Numbered from the stretch's first letter, positions 15,170-21,757 are shown. The stretch: 21,844 nt of DNA from a virus (IMGVR_UViG_3300033552_000060:1-21844), one strand, 5' to 3'. The notes: generated by a model not told the origin, from the letters alone. Program-made: numbers and translations.

Positions 15170-15784
15170 TTAATATGAATTTTGATTAATACTTAATTGA
15201 GCCTCACGTACTGTGCGCTTTATTGTTTCCGGTTCTTTTACCGTTGTTTCTTTTTCTAATTTGGCTCGGATTTCTTCCATTGCGTCATGACTTCTTTTTA
15301 TTGCATCCGGATTAGATCCTAAAGCCACGATGGACCATTCTCTCAGTTCCTGATCATCAAAATAAATTACATTTGCATCTTCACCCAGCTTTTCGTCGCC
15401 CCAGTGTCCTTTTTTGATATTGGCACTTATTGAAGCCATACGAAGCGTTCCTGCCTGTATTTTTTTCCAAACTTTTTCAGCTAAAGGATTTACATCGGCC
15501 GCTTCAAAACGAACGATACCTATTAATTTATTATCTTCGATTCGAACCGCAGACGTTCCTAAAATCATATCCGGATCATCAGAGCCCGAACGATGTTGGT
15601 AACACACAATAGGATTCGCTTCATAGCGCTTTAGGTCCCAACCAGAAACCTTAAAAACAGTTTCATGAGAATCTACTGATTCAGTAGAAATCACAAATTC
15701 CGCTTCACGATTTTGTTTGTTTTCATCAGTAAGTGCGCGAACCACCGCTTCACGAACAACTACTTTATTTACTGCTATTTCCAT
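15170..15784 (-). CDS. Prohead maturation protease (HK97 family, peptidase S78)
   Basis: This 204-aa serine protease removes the capsid delta region inside the prohead. The family pattern is clear: EFVISTESVDSHETVF ('...ist...D..gdvv'), NPIVCYQHRS with His64 ('NPvvl..Hd'), GTLRMASIS with Ser118 ('G.l...Sigf'), and LREWSIVALGSNPDA with Glu149 ('l.EiSlV..pan..A'). These fit the expected His/Ser/acid catalytic set. The last ~35 residues are charged and variable. The start lies inside the end of the portal gene (20-nt overlap), and the stop is 2 nt before the capsid start. Confidence 0.9.
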   Translation of the reverse strand: MEIAVNKVVVREAVVRALTDENKQNREAEFVISTESVDSHETVFKVSGWDLKRYEANPIVCYQHRSGSDDPDMILGTSAVRIEDNKLIGIVRFEAADVNPLAEKVWKKIQAGTLRMASISANIKKGHWGDEKLGEDANVIYFDDQELREWSIVALGSNPDAIKRSHDAMEEIRAKLEKETTVKEPETIKRTVREAQLSINQNSY

Positions 15785-16994
15785 TTTGTTGTTCTTTTAT
15801 TAATTGATTTGCCATCGATAATGCCTGCATATTCACTGGCTGTAATATTTCACTCAATCCATCAATAGGATTCATATCTTCCAGGGCACGAACTTCATTT
15901 CTTGTGTAAATACCGGCATAAACCATTGCGGTGTAAAAACCTTGTTTCATTTGCAAATCACCACGCAGTAAGGCCGAAATATTAAATTTAGTATATACTG
16001 TCAATTGCTCTTTTTGAGAAAAAAGCTTTGTATCTAATTCCTGCTCGCGAGAAACCGCACGCGGCATAATCGAGTCCTGAACATGTTCAATTGATTGCTG
16101 GTAGATATTAGAATAATTACCGGAAGTAATGTCTTTTAGTTTATGCGGTGCGATATTTAACCAACGGCACACTTCAAGAACTCCTGCATTATTTGTTTCC
16201 AGGAATTGTGCTTCAGCAGGTGAAATAGAAATGGGTTTGTATTTCATACCAGCATCTAACATGGGTACTTTGAATTTACTGACTCCACTCATTTTAGATG
16301 AGAAACTATCTTCTATATATTTTTTGTTTGCTACATTCACTTCCAACTCACTTTCGATAACACCATACCCTAAACCACGATCTTTATATACTTCCTGCTG
16401 GTAAGTTTGGGAATCAATAGAGATACCTAGTTGCTTTGCAGCAAAAGTCACCACGCCAACGCCCACTAATCCATCAAAGGAGAATCCTTTGAAATGCAAC
16501 ATATCAGCCGCATCGATTTGACGGGATTTGTAGGTGTAATATAATTTGCGATCTTTTATAAAAACCTTCACATCATCATGGTCCAAGAAGTATAATTCCT
16601 CAATAAGTCCAGTAAAGGAATTGCGAACAATCTCAGCGTACCCATTTCCTTTTACGGTGCAGGAAATATCGATTATTTTCCAAAAATCGAAGGCTGTCAT
16701 TAGAGAATTTGGGCGTTGTGAGATTAACTTATTTACGGGATGTTCCGAGAATTTTATTCGGCTTTCACCGTCTTTTTTGAATACTATTTTTGGCAGCTTC
16801 GCCATATCATTTGACAATTGCTCAACAGCATTGTAAAAAGCAGATAAGGTAAATGCCGATTTTGAACTGGCCATTGTTCCTTTGCTTTCTACGCCAAACA
16901 TACTGCCAAAGCCAAATAACGAACTGGAAACTTGTGTTCCTGTTCCCGCGCTTCGGGTTGCAAACATTTGAGTAAAAGCCTGATCTAATGACAT
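15765..16994 (-). CDS. Portal protein (HK97 family)
   Basis: This 409-aa protein forms the dodecameric DNA gate of the head. Family features are FTLSAFYNAVEQLSNDMAKLP at ~46-66 ('..v..cv..iA..va.lp'), HPVNKLISQRPNSLMTAFDFW ('hpl..lL...PN...t...f'), and DAADMLHFKGFSFDGLVG ('..dilHi......g..G.S'). ICRWLNIAPHKL-type spacing and NYSNIYQQSIEHVQDSIMPRAVSREQELDTKL ('tysN.eq....f....l.P....ie..l...L') complete the match. The start ATG is preceded by the duplicated late promoter motif at 17069-17013, so it should open the head/neck transcript. The 3' end overlaps the protease gene by 20 nt. Confidence 0.9.
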   Translation of the reverse strand: MSLDQAFTQMFATRSAGTGTQVSSSLFGFGSMFGVESKGTMASSKSAFTLSAFYNAVEQLSNDMAKLPKIVFKKDGESRIKFSEHPVNKLISQRPNSLMTAFDFWKIIDISCTVKGNGYAEIVRNSFTGLIEELYFLDHDDVKVFIKDRKLYYTYKSRQIDAADMLHFKGFSFDGLVGVGVVTFAAKQLGISIDSQTYQQEVYKDRGLGYGVIESELEVNVANKKYIEDSFSSKMSGVSKFKVPMLDAGMKYKPISISPAEAQFLETNNAGVLEVCRWLNIAPHKLKDITSGNYSNIYQQSIEHVQDSIMPRAVSREQELDTKLFSQKEQLTVYTKFNISALLRGDLQMKQGFYTAMVYAGIYTRNEVRALEDMNPIDGLSEILQPVNMQALSMANQLIKEQQNGNSSK

Positions 16995-17012
16995 GGTTTG
17001 TTAATTTTCCAT

Positions 17013-17069
17013 GTAAAAGTAGATTGATGGATTTGTGTAAAAGGGTGAAAGTTTTGCTTTTAAATTTTA
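17013..17069 (-). promoter_or_regulatory. Putative late promoter P1 (head/neck unit), shared two-part motif
   Basis: On the minus strand the 31-nt element (17069-17039) is followed after exactly 17 nt by TACTTTTAC (17021-17013). The portal ATG starts 18 nt further on. The bases between and after the two elements differ from the copy at 10183-10127, so the elements themselves appear selected. It lies just past a terminator that closes the upstream small-gene cluster. Confidence 0.6.
17039..17069 (-). repeat. 31-bp direct repeat, copy 1
   Basis: This stretch is identical over 31 bases to 10153-10183, same orientation, about 6.9 kb apart. The identity ends abruptly on both sides. Confidence 0.95.
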
Positions 17070-17074
17070 AGCAT

Positions 17075-17104
17075 AAAAAAACCCGATTGTTAGATCGGGT
17101 TTTT
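17075..17104 (-). terminator. Intrinsic terminator after the zinc-ribbon gene
   Basis: An 11-bp perfect inverted repeat (17077-17087 and 17094-17104, core ACCCGAT/ATCGGGT) with a 6-nt loop lies immediately beyond the stop codon at 17106. On the minus strand the descending arm runs into six T residues (17080-17075). It should end the terminase/small-gene transcript before P1. Confidence 0.88.
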
Positions 17105-17105
17105 G

Positions 17106-17336
17106 TTAAAGGTTATACGTACTACAACAATTATCGCAAATTAAATACGGATCATCTGAAGATAATGTTCCTGGCGTAACTTCAAGTTTTCCTGTTTTAC
17201 AATGCGGACAAGGTTTTATGTTAGCAAATTTTATACAAGCATTAATTCCATCTATAAATCCTTTTTTACGTGATTGCGGCAAAGGAAATTCCGGTAAGTA
17301 AATAGCCATTATCTGAAGAATTTCTATTTCAGTCAT
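17106..17336 (-). CDS. Small zinc-ribbon protein
   Basis: This 76-aa protein has a helical N-terminal half (EILQIMAIYLPEF, KGFIDGINACIKFA) and a C-terminal zinc ribbon: KPCPHCKTG (Cys43, Cys46) and YLICDNCCSTY (Cys67, Cys70). The ribbon has the 'CPxC ... xxCxxC' spacing of small phage proteins such as Lar-type restriction-alleviation proteins, but the similarity is only in the ribbon, so that function is not established. It is the last gene of the cluster after terminase, with a terminator touching its stop codon. Confidence 0.65.
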   Translation of the reverse strand: MTEIEILQIMAIYLPEFPLPQSRKKGFIDGINACIKFANIKPCPHCKTGKLEVTPGTLSSDDPYLICDNCCSTYNL

Positions 17337-17368
17337 ATTTAAAAATTTTTATAAAATTACTATTTTTT

Positions 17369-17605
17369 TTAGTTTAAGAAAAAGGAAATTATCAGCAATC
17401 CAATTATTGCGCCACAACCGGCACCGAATGCGTAGGTTATTTTTTGTTTGATTGTTGAGATTGCTACTTTTGAAACATTGAATGCCCAAAGCAAGCTGAT
17501 CATAAACGAGACTATAAAAACACCGATGTAAATCCCTTTCGAGATTAACATCGTGTTTATAGCTACTAAGCCAATTTGAAAGAAGGATTGCAAGAATATT
17601 TTCAT
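17369..17605 (-). CDS. Small two-helix membrane protein, unknown function
   Basis: This 78-aa protein has hydrophobic segments at ~8-45 (IGLVAINTMLISKGIYIGVFIVSFMISLLW, possibly two short helices) and ~58-76 (AFGAGCGAIIGLLIISFFL). A Lys-containing stretch (VSKVAISTIKQKI) lies between them. Composition and codon use look coding, unlike the overlapping alternative frame at 17349-17642, which reads as a Leu/Arg/Asn-rich shadow. The start is ATG at 17605, 18 nt after the stop of the 50-aa gene. A holin-like or envelope-modifying role is possible; no family is recognised. Confidence 0.6.
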   Translation of the reverse strand: MKIFLQSFFQIGLVAINTMLISKGIYIGVFIVSFMISLLWAFNVSKVAISTIKQKITYAFGAGCGAIIGLLIISFFLN

Positions 17606-17623
17606 AGCTATTTTTTTTAATTA

Positions 17624-17776
17624 CTAGAAAACGAAATACCATTCGTCTTTTGTTTTTTCGAAGGTGTATTTTAGTTTTCCGACAGCAACGGTAACTGTAT
17701 TTGGTGAGTAGGTTTTAGGATTTGGAAGCCTTGATATTGCGGTTTTGATATTGGCTGTTTTTAGATTTTCGGACAT
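17624..17776 (-). CDS. Very small hypothetical protein, 50 aa
   Basis: A compact minus-strand gene runs from ATG at 17776-17774 to TAG at 17626-17624. The protein begins MSENLKTANIKTAISRLPNP and ends KTKDEWYFVF: soluble, basic, beta-prone in the second half, with no cysteine. It fits neatly between the 68-aa and 78-aa genes with no competing frame. The residue mix looks genuinely coding, but I recognise no domain and the gene lacks an obvious Shine-Dalgarno sequence, as usual for this host group. Confidence 0.5.
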   Translation of the reverse strand: MSENLKTANIKTAISRLPNPKTYSPNTVTVAVGKLKYTFEKTKDEWYFVF

Positions 17777-17815
17777 GTGAGATAATTATGAATTATTAAT
17801 TATAAGTTATGAGTT

Positions 17816-18022
17816 TTAAAAAATTGGATGCTCCGGTGGTTTAATTTCTTGATAATGAGAAAAGAACTTTTTAAAAAGATTCCTATCGATTGTATTACTT
17901 GGATCTAAATCTATTGCAGTAACTTTTTTTGTTTTTTTATAAAAAGCAAAATACTGCCCTTTTTTTGGTAACTCACTTTCTGGTGTTATTACAATCCAAC
18001 CATTGTTTTCTTGATTATTCAT
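17816..18022 (-). CDS. DUF551-like small phage protein
   Basis: This 68-aa protein contains GWIVITPESELPKKGQYFAFYKKT near the N-terminus and ends with HYQEIKPPEHPIF. This matches the outline of DUF551 phage proteins ('WI.v...lP..g..V......' then '..THW.plPepP'), though the final His-Trp pair is altered. The role of that family is unknown. The start ATG is directly adjacent to the preceding stop (TAAATG), indicating coupled translation with the 57-aa membrane protein. Confidence 0.6.
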   Translation of the reverse strand: MNNQENNGWIVITPESELPKKGQYFAFYKKTKKVTAIDLDPSNTIDRNLFKKFFSHYQEIKPPEHPIF

Positions 18023-18196
18023 TTATTTTTTTATTTCAGATTTTATGTAAAAAAAGCCAGTGGCTAATTCGATTAAGATTAAGAGAATTACAAGTACGTA
18101 GCGGACGGGATTCGTATCTATAAATTTTAATTCGAAAAGTGCGGTGGTGGCAAATGCCAGGATAAAGGTGACCACTATTATTTGTAGGATTTTCAT
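18023..18196 (-). CDS. Very small membrane protein, 57 aa, two predicted helices
   Basis: A minus-strand gene runs from ATG at 18196-18194 to TAA at 18025-18023. The first hydrophobic segment covers ~3-20 (ILQIIVVTFILAFATTALF) and the second ~33-50 (VLVILLILIELATGFFY). A short polar loop (ELKFIDTNPVRY) joins them, and the C-terminal tail is basic. It starts 2 nt after the stop of the 82-aa gene and its own stop touches the ATG of the 68-aa gene, so all three are probably one translational unit. The function is unknown; small phage membrane proteins of this shape can act in lysis control or superinfection exclusion. Confidence 0.6.
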   Translation of the reverse strand: MKILQIIVVTFILAFATTALFELKFIDTNPVRYVLVILLILIELATGFFYIKSEIKK

Positions 18197-18197
18197 T

Positions 18198-18446
18198 TTA
18201 TTTTTTTTGGTTGTGAAAAATTATTACTCTTTTAAAACTTTCAAAATCACTGTATCTATCCAGCCCAAATAAATCATTGTATTCTTTATTCAAAGCATTG
18301 AAAGCGGCTTTATTGCTTTTGTGATTTTTGCATTCGAGAAAATATTCTTTAAAGAAGCCATCCCGGGTAGCTAGCTTTTTCATTTTTTCGTTTTGTACTT
18401 TTAATTTTTCAATTTCGATTTGATTTGCAATTTCTAATGGGCTCAT
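18198..18446 (-). CDS. Small helical protein next to terminase, unknown function
   Basis: This 82-aa protein has a charged helical N-terminus (SPLEIANQIEIEKLKVQNEKMKKLA) and a C-terminal part, NKEYNDLFGLDRYSDFESFKRV. That 'FG..RYSdfeSF' signature is of a kind I associate with short Bacteroidota prophage proteins near terminase genes. No catalytic motif or cysteine pair is present. It is the first gene after terminase, separated by 77 nt, and is followed within 2 nt by the 57-aa membrane gene. A DNA-packaging accessory role is possible but unproven. Confidence 0.6.
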   Translation of the reverse strand: MSPLEIANQIEIEKLKVQNEKMKKLATRDGFFKEYFLECKNHKSNKAAFNALNKEYNDLFGLDRYSDFESFKRVIIFHNQKK

Positions 18447-18523
18447 ATATGGGTTTTTTGATTAGTGACAAATGTTTAATTTAATTTTTGGGTTTATTTT
18501 ACGGTTTCCCTCATTTTCGGGTT

Positions 18524-20272
18524 TTATATATAAATATCATCCGGGTTCATTTCCTTACTGTATTTAGATTGTTCCTCTTTTGGCGAAAGCGAACCACCAA
18601 GTGCCATAATTGCTGCAATAATTCCATCGATACGCTTGCCGTTTGCGTGTGATTTTCCTTTTGATATTCGGATATTCTCGTTGTGATCTTCAATGGTGAC
18701 ACAACCGGAAAGCATCCATTCCATAACTGGGTTTCCATCGTGTTTTATTTTACCTTCGAAAACCATTTTCTCAAACATTTTAGTAGGATGCGAAAAATTA
18801 GAAATGGTTTGCGAGAAATCAGACACTTCATAACCCTGCTCCACCAGGTGATTGATTATTGAATTTGAGTTCCAACGGTCACGCTCAATTCTTTTTACCC
18901 CAAATTGATGGTAGTTTTTATAAATGTAATCTTCAATCACATCATAATCGACTACGTTTCCAGGTGTTGCATAGAGATAGCCAGCATCACGCCAATATCG
19001 ATATGGTACTTGGTCCTCTTTGGAACGCTTGTCAATTGTATCTTCCGGACAAAAAAGAAAGGGTTTTATGTAACGAATATTTTCTTCATCAGGCTCTGAT
19101 ATTAGTACAAATGCGGTAATATCAGTAGTTGTGGATAAATCTAATCCGGCATAAGAACCGAATTTTTTAAACTTAGCGATATCAACTTCGAGTTTTGGGA
19201 GCTTTTTATCTCTGCCAAAATTGATGTCGTTTTTTTTCCAGATATCGGAAGGAATCCAAACATTATCACCATCAACCCACATATTTAGCGATTTAGTCTT
19301 GAAATTTGGAATTTTCGACGGTTGGTTTTTAGCTTTTATGAATTCACGGCGCATGAAATCCATTAAAGTACTGTTGTACATTACGTTTGGATTTGCTTTC
19401 TCCCAGTTGTTTTCATCTTCCCAATCATCATCAGCGTCCATTTGATGGATCATAATAAGCGTATGATTGTCCACATTTAGACCTAAAAGAATGTCTTTAT
19501 ACGAATCTTCGGCAAGTTTACAGGCAGATTTTAAGTTGAATCCTGCGGTGGTGATAATGTACACCAACGGATTGTCCCGCGCTCCCATTGCAGACTCCAG
19601 AACCTCCCGAACGCTATCATCTTTGTGCGCATGGTATTCATCGACCAAGGCCAAAGAAGGATTTAGTCCATCGAGCGTTTTACTGTCACCACCAAGGAAA
19701 CGAAACACTCCGGAGGTGTGCGAAAAACGGATTTCACGCTGGGTATTGCGAAAACCCAACGTGCGCAGCAGCAGCGATTTTTCGACAAAGGCAAATGCTT
19801 GCTCCCAAAGTGTTTTGGCTTGTGCCTCTTTAGTGGCTCCTACATAAATTTCAGGACCTTCTTCGCCATCCAAAGCTTGGCAATATAAACCAAGTCCGGC
19901 AAGTTGTGTAGTTTTTCCGTTTTTACGCGCCACGGCTTCATAAATAAAATTGATTCTGCGAAGTTTTGTGGCTGCATTTACCCATGCAAAAATGTTATAA
20001 ATAGTAAATTGCTGGTATGGCGAAAGTTCGAACGGTGTTTTAGTTTTCGCCATTGGCCCCTTAGTATGCGTTAGGAATTTAGGGAAGAAGTTGATCGCAA
20101 ACATTCCTTGGTTATGGTCCAACACATAGCCATCCTGATCAGCGGTTTCTATCCAGTCAAAAAAACGTTGCGCCGCTAATTTTATCCATTGGCCCGTAAC
20201 TAATTCCCCATCCAGTACTTGCTGCGCATACTGGAATGGAATAGAAGATTTCATTTGTGATGTAATTTGCAT
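18524..20272 (-). CDS. terL: Terminase large subunit (Terminase_1 family)
   Basis: This 582-aa packaging motor couples ATP hydrolysis to DNA translocation and cuts the concatemer. The ATPase domain has a Walker A variant ARKNGKT at 115-121, Walker B LALVDEYH with Asp211/Glu212, and the TTAG coupling motif near 241-244. The nuclease domain begins YAGLDLSTTTDITA (Asp378, Asp384), with the C-terminal acidic motif at KRIDGIIAAIMALG. The length and order fit HK97-like terminases. ATG at 20272 is the chosen start; an in-frame ATG at 20254 is possible. No small terminase gene is directly upstream. Divergent from it is the XRE regulator, so the shared 114-bp gap may control both. Confidence 0.92.
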   Translation of the reverse strand: MQITSQMKSSIPFQYAQQVLDGELVTGQWIKLAAQRFFDWIETADQDGYVLDHNQGMFAINFFPKFLTHTKGPMAKTKTPFELSPYQQFTIYNIFAWVNAATKLRRINFIYEAVARKNGKTTQLAGLGLYCQALDGEEGPEIYVGATKEAQAKTLWEQAFAFVEKSLLLRTLGFRNTQREIRFSHTSGVFRFLGGDSKTLDGLNPSLALVDEYHAHKDDSVREVLESAMGARDNPLVYIITTAGFNLKSACKLAEDSYKDILLGLNVDNHTLIMIHQMDADDDWEDENNWEKANPNVMYNSTLMDFMRREFIKAKNQPSKIPNFKTKSLNMWVDGDNVWIPSDIWKKNDINFGRDKKLPKLEVDIAKFKKFGSYAGLDLSTTTDITAFVLISEPDEENIRYIKPFLFCPEDTIDKRSKEDQVPYRYWRDAGYLYATPGNVVDYDVIEDYIYKNYHQFGVKRIERDRWNSNSIINHLVEQGYEVSDFSQTISNFSHPTKMFEKMVFEGKIKHDGNPVMEWMLSGCVTIEDHNENIRISKGKSHANGKRIDGIIAAIMALGGSLSPKEEQSKYSKEMNPDDIYI

Positions 20273-20287
20273 TGAACTGATTTTGGG

Positions 20288-20317
20288 TTGTTATTCTTAA
20301 TTTGGTTCTTACTTTTG
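20288..20317 (+). promoter_or_regulatory. Bacteroidota-type promoter for the XRE regulator
   Basis: TTG at 20288-20290, a 19-nt spacer and TACTTTTG at 20310-20317 match the Bacteroidota housekeeping consensus TTG-N19-TAnnTTTG exactly. It points rightward to the XRE gene, whose GTG lies 69 nt beyond the -7 box. Confidence 0.7.
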
Positions 20318-20356
20318 TGGCGAAAAATCCTAAATAAACTCATATATGCGTTCTTT

Positions 20357-20386
20357 TATTTTAAAATATAACTGCAATTTTATTGC
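20357..20386. promoter_or_regulatory. Palindromic candidate operator(s) before the XRE gene
   Basis: Two perfect palindromes lie side by side: TATTTTAAAATA (20357-20368) and GCAAT-TTT-ATTGC (20374-20386). The second abuts the GTG start at 20387. Their place between the divergent terminase and regulator genes suggests binding sites for the XRE protein, or a hairpin that affects its own translation. Confidence 0.4.
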
Positions 20387-20608
20387 GTGGTAGAAAAGAA
20401 CGAAATACAATTTATTAAATATGTTGGTAAAAAACTGAGAGAGAAACGATTGTCTAAAAATCTTTCTCAGGCGATATTGTCATACGACGCTAATATTCCT
20501 AAAAGCCAAATAGGACGCATTGAACGTGGCGAAATAAATACTACGATAGGCACTCTATTTAAAATTTGCAAAGCTTTAGACATTGATTTTAAGGACTTGA
20601 TTTCGTGA
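20387..20608 (+). CDS. XRE-family HTH transcriptional regulator
   Basis: This 73-aa protein is a single helix-turn-helix domain: FIKYVGKKLREKRLSKNLSQAILSYDANIPKSQIGRIERGEINTTIGTLFKICKALDI, with the classic 'lr..R...gls q..lA...gis.s.is.iErG...p.l.tl.kia.aL.i' pattern. It has no sensor or oligomerisation domain. It is the only plus-strand gene here. GTG at 20387 is the only usable start because an in-frame stop lies at 20369-20371 and no ATG occurs early in the frame. A good promoter lies upstream and palindromes flank the start. It may be the lysogeny regulator or control the late region. The stop is directly adjacent to the end of the integrase gene. Confidence 0.82.
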   Translation: MVEKNEIQFIKYVGKKLREKRLSKNLSQAILSYDANIPKSQIGRIERGEINTTIGTLFKICKALDIDFKDLIS

Positions 20609-21409
20609 TTATATAGCAAATGGAAGCTTTTTTAAGCTTTTACTTGATGTATGCGCATAAATAGCAGTTGTTTTTAATGAAGTTTGTCCTAGTAAATCGC
20701 CAATAAATTTTAAATCAATGCCTTTTTCAAACAATCCGGTTGCTACGCTATGTCTCAAAGTGTGCATGTGGTATTGTTTTCCTAGATATTTCTTAACGAT
20801 TTGGTTGCAGCTTCCATTAGAATATTTTAAACCAAACTGTCCATTAAATAAATATTCTTTTGGTAGATATTCCACGTAATACAGGCGAATTATTTCTCTA
20901 GTCGTGGGTGTTAGAGGAACTATTCGGTCTTTTTTACCTTTTGCACCAATAATTCTAATTTGCATAAGTGGTGTGCTAATATGTTCCAGCTTTAAATTTA
21001 ACACTTCAGAAACTCGTAATCCGACCGATGATGTCAAAGCAATGATCGCTTTGTGTTTTTTATTCTCGATTTTATCAATCATTCCTACCAACTCATCCAT
21101 ATCAATCACCAGCGGAATCTTCTTTTCTTTTTTTGCATACGTTATGTATTCAAATTTTCTGTTTTGCTTGATTGTCAGAATATAAAACTTCTTGATTGCG
21201 GAATGCATTGCATTTTGCGAATTGACTTCCTTAGCATTTAATAAATAATCCTTGATTTCATCTGCCGAAATATGTTTCGGACTGTCTTTTTCTTTGAAAT
21301 ATGCTAGGAATAACTTTATTTGGCTGCTGTAGTTCTTGATCGTTTCAATTGAGAAGCGAATAAATCTTAAATCTCTCTCATAGTCTTGGATGTACTTTGC
21401 GGAATTCAT
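20609..21409 (-). CDS. Tyrosine recombinase / phage integrase
   Basis: This 266-aa protein should catalyse site-specific integration and excision. The N-terminal SAM-like core-binding domain spans ~1-90. The catalytic domain contains GLRVSEVLNL (Arg132), GAKGKKDRIVPL (Lys157), HTLRHSVATGL (His216, Arg219) and the nucleophile motif TTAIYAHTS (Tyr251). The third box reads LLGQTS: Gln242 replaces the usual His or Trp, which may lower or alter activity. The stop codon abuts that of the convergent XRE gene with no base between. The size fits small XerC/D-like integrases of Flavobacteriia. It may serve this prophage, though no attachment site was seen. Confidence 0.85.
   Translation of the reverse strand: MNSAKYIQDYERDLRFIRFSIETIKNYSSQIKLFLAYFKEKDSPKHISADEIKDYLLNAKEVNSQNAMHSAIKKFYILTIKQNRKFEYITYAKKEKKIPLVIDMDELVGMIDKIENKKHKAIIALTSSVGLRVSEVLNLKLEHISTPLMQIRIIGAKGKKDRIVPLTPTTREIIRLYYVEYLPKEYLFNGQFGLKYSNGSCNQIVKKYLGKQYHMHTLRHSVATGLFEKGIDLKFIGDLLGQTSLKTTAIYAHTSSKSLKKLPFAI
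20624..20640. terminator. Possible convergent terminator hairpin inside the integrase 3' end
   Basis: AAGCTT-TTTT-AAGCTT followed by T residues could form a short hairpin just beyond the XRE stop, within the last codons of the integrase gene. The stem is short and AT-rich, so this is tentative. Confidence 0.3.
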
Positions 21410-21462
21410 AAGCTTAGGTATTGGTTTTGTTAGTTGTTTTGTGAGTTGAGTAAATGAATGCG

Positions 21463-21672
21463 TTAGTGAGAATACACCTCACGTTGCGCCAAATAGTTTA
21501 TACTTATTTTTGATTGTGCAATAGCTTGTTTTGCTAATTCCATTTCGCCTCTTTCAATCATTGCAATTAAAGTTGTTATTGGACTTAGTTTGTTTCTTAT
21601 ATCAGGAATAGTCAAAGTACTCTCACTAACACTTGATTGTGGCAATTGGGTATTATTTTCTTCTGTATTCAT
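21463..21672 (-). CDS. Small hypothetical protein upstream of integrase
   Basis: This 69-aa protein has a polar, low-complexity N-terminus (MNTEENNTQLPQSSVSEST) and a helical remainder, IPDIRNKLSPITTLIAMIER, then ELAKQAIAQSKISINYLAQ. The 'DIRNKLSPI..li.m.' stretch resembles the first helix of histidine-kinase dimerisation domains (HD.RNPLt.I), but without the phospho-accepting His. It lies 53 nt before the integrase start in the same direction and may be co-transcribed with it. It could be a directionality factor or an unrelated small regulator; neither is shown by the sequence. Confidence 0.5.
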   Translation of the reverse strand: MNTEENNTQLPQSSVSESTLTIPDIRNKLSPITTLIAMIERGEMELAKQAIAQSKISINYLAQREVYSH

Positions 21673-21740
21673 AGTCTGTACTTGTTTTTATTTGTTATTA
21701 ATCGTTATTTTTCGCTGGCTTTTCCCAACTTCCACAATCA

Positions 21741-21757
21741 AGGGAACGTTAGGGAAC
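21741..21757. repeat. AGGGAAC direct repeat, 10-bp period
   Basis: AGGGAAC occurs at 21741-21747 and again at 21751-21757, one helical turn apart, just beyond the stop of the partial right-edge gene. It may be a protein-binding site or chance. Confidence 0.25.

Noticed and set aside
17349-17642. 97-codon minus-strand frame overlapping the 78-aa membrane protein
   Set aside because: The 78-aa frame has proper membrane helices and a good ATG, while the longer one looks like an out-of-frame translation and would overlap the 50-aa gene.
19467-19847. 126-codon plus-strand frame inside the terminase
   Set aside because: It is antisense to the ATPase domain, with Ser/Arg/Pro-rich composition and no motif.
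18443-20348. CTCATATATG present at 18443 and 20339, with CATATATG also near 4851
   Set aside because: Short AT-rich palindromes are expected by chance at this base composition, and the copies have different positions relative to genes.
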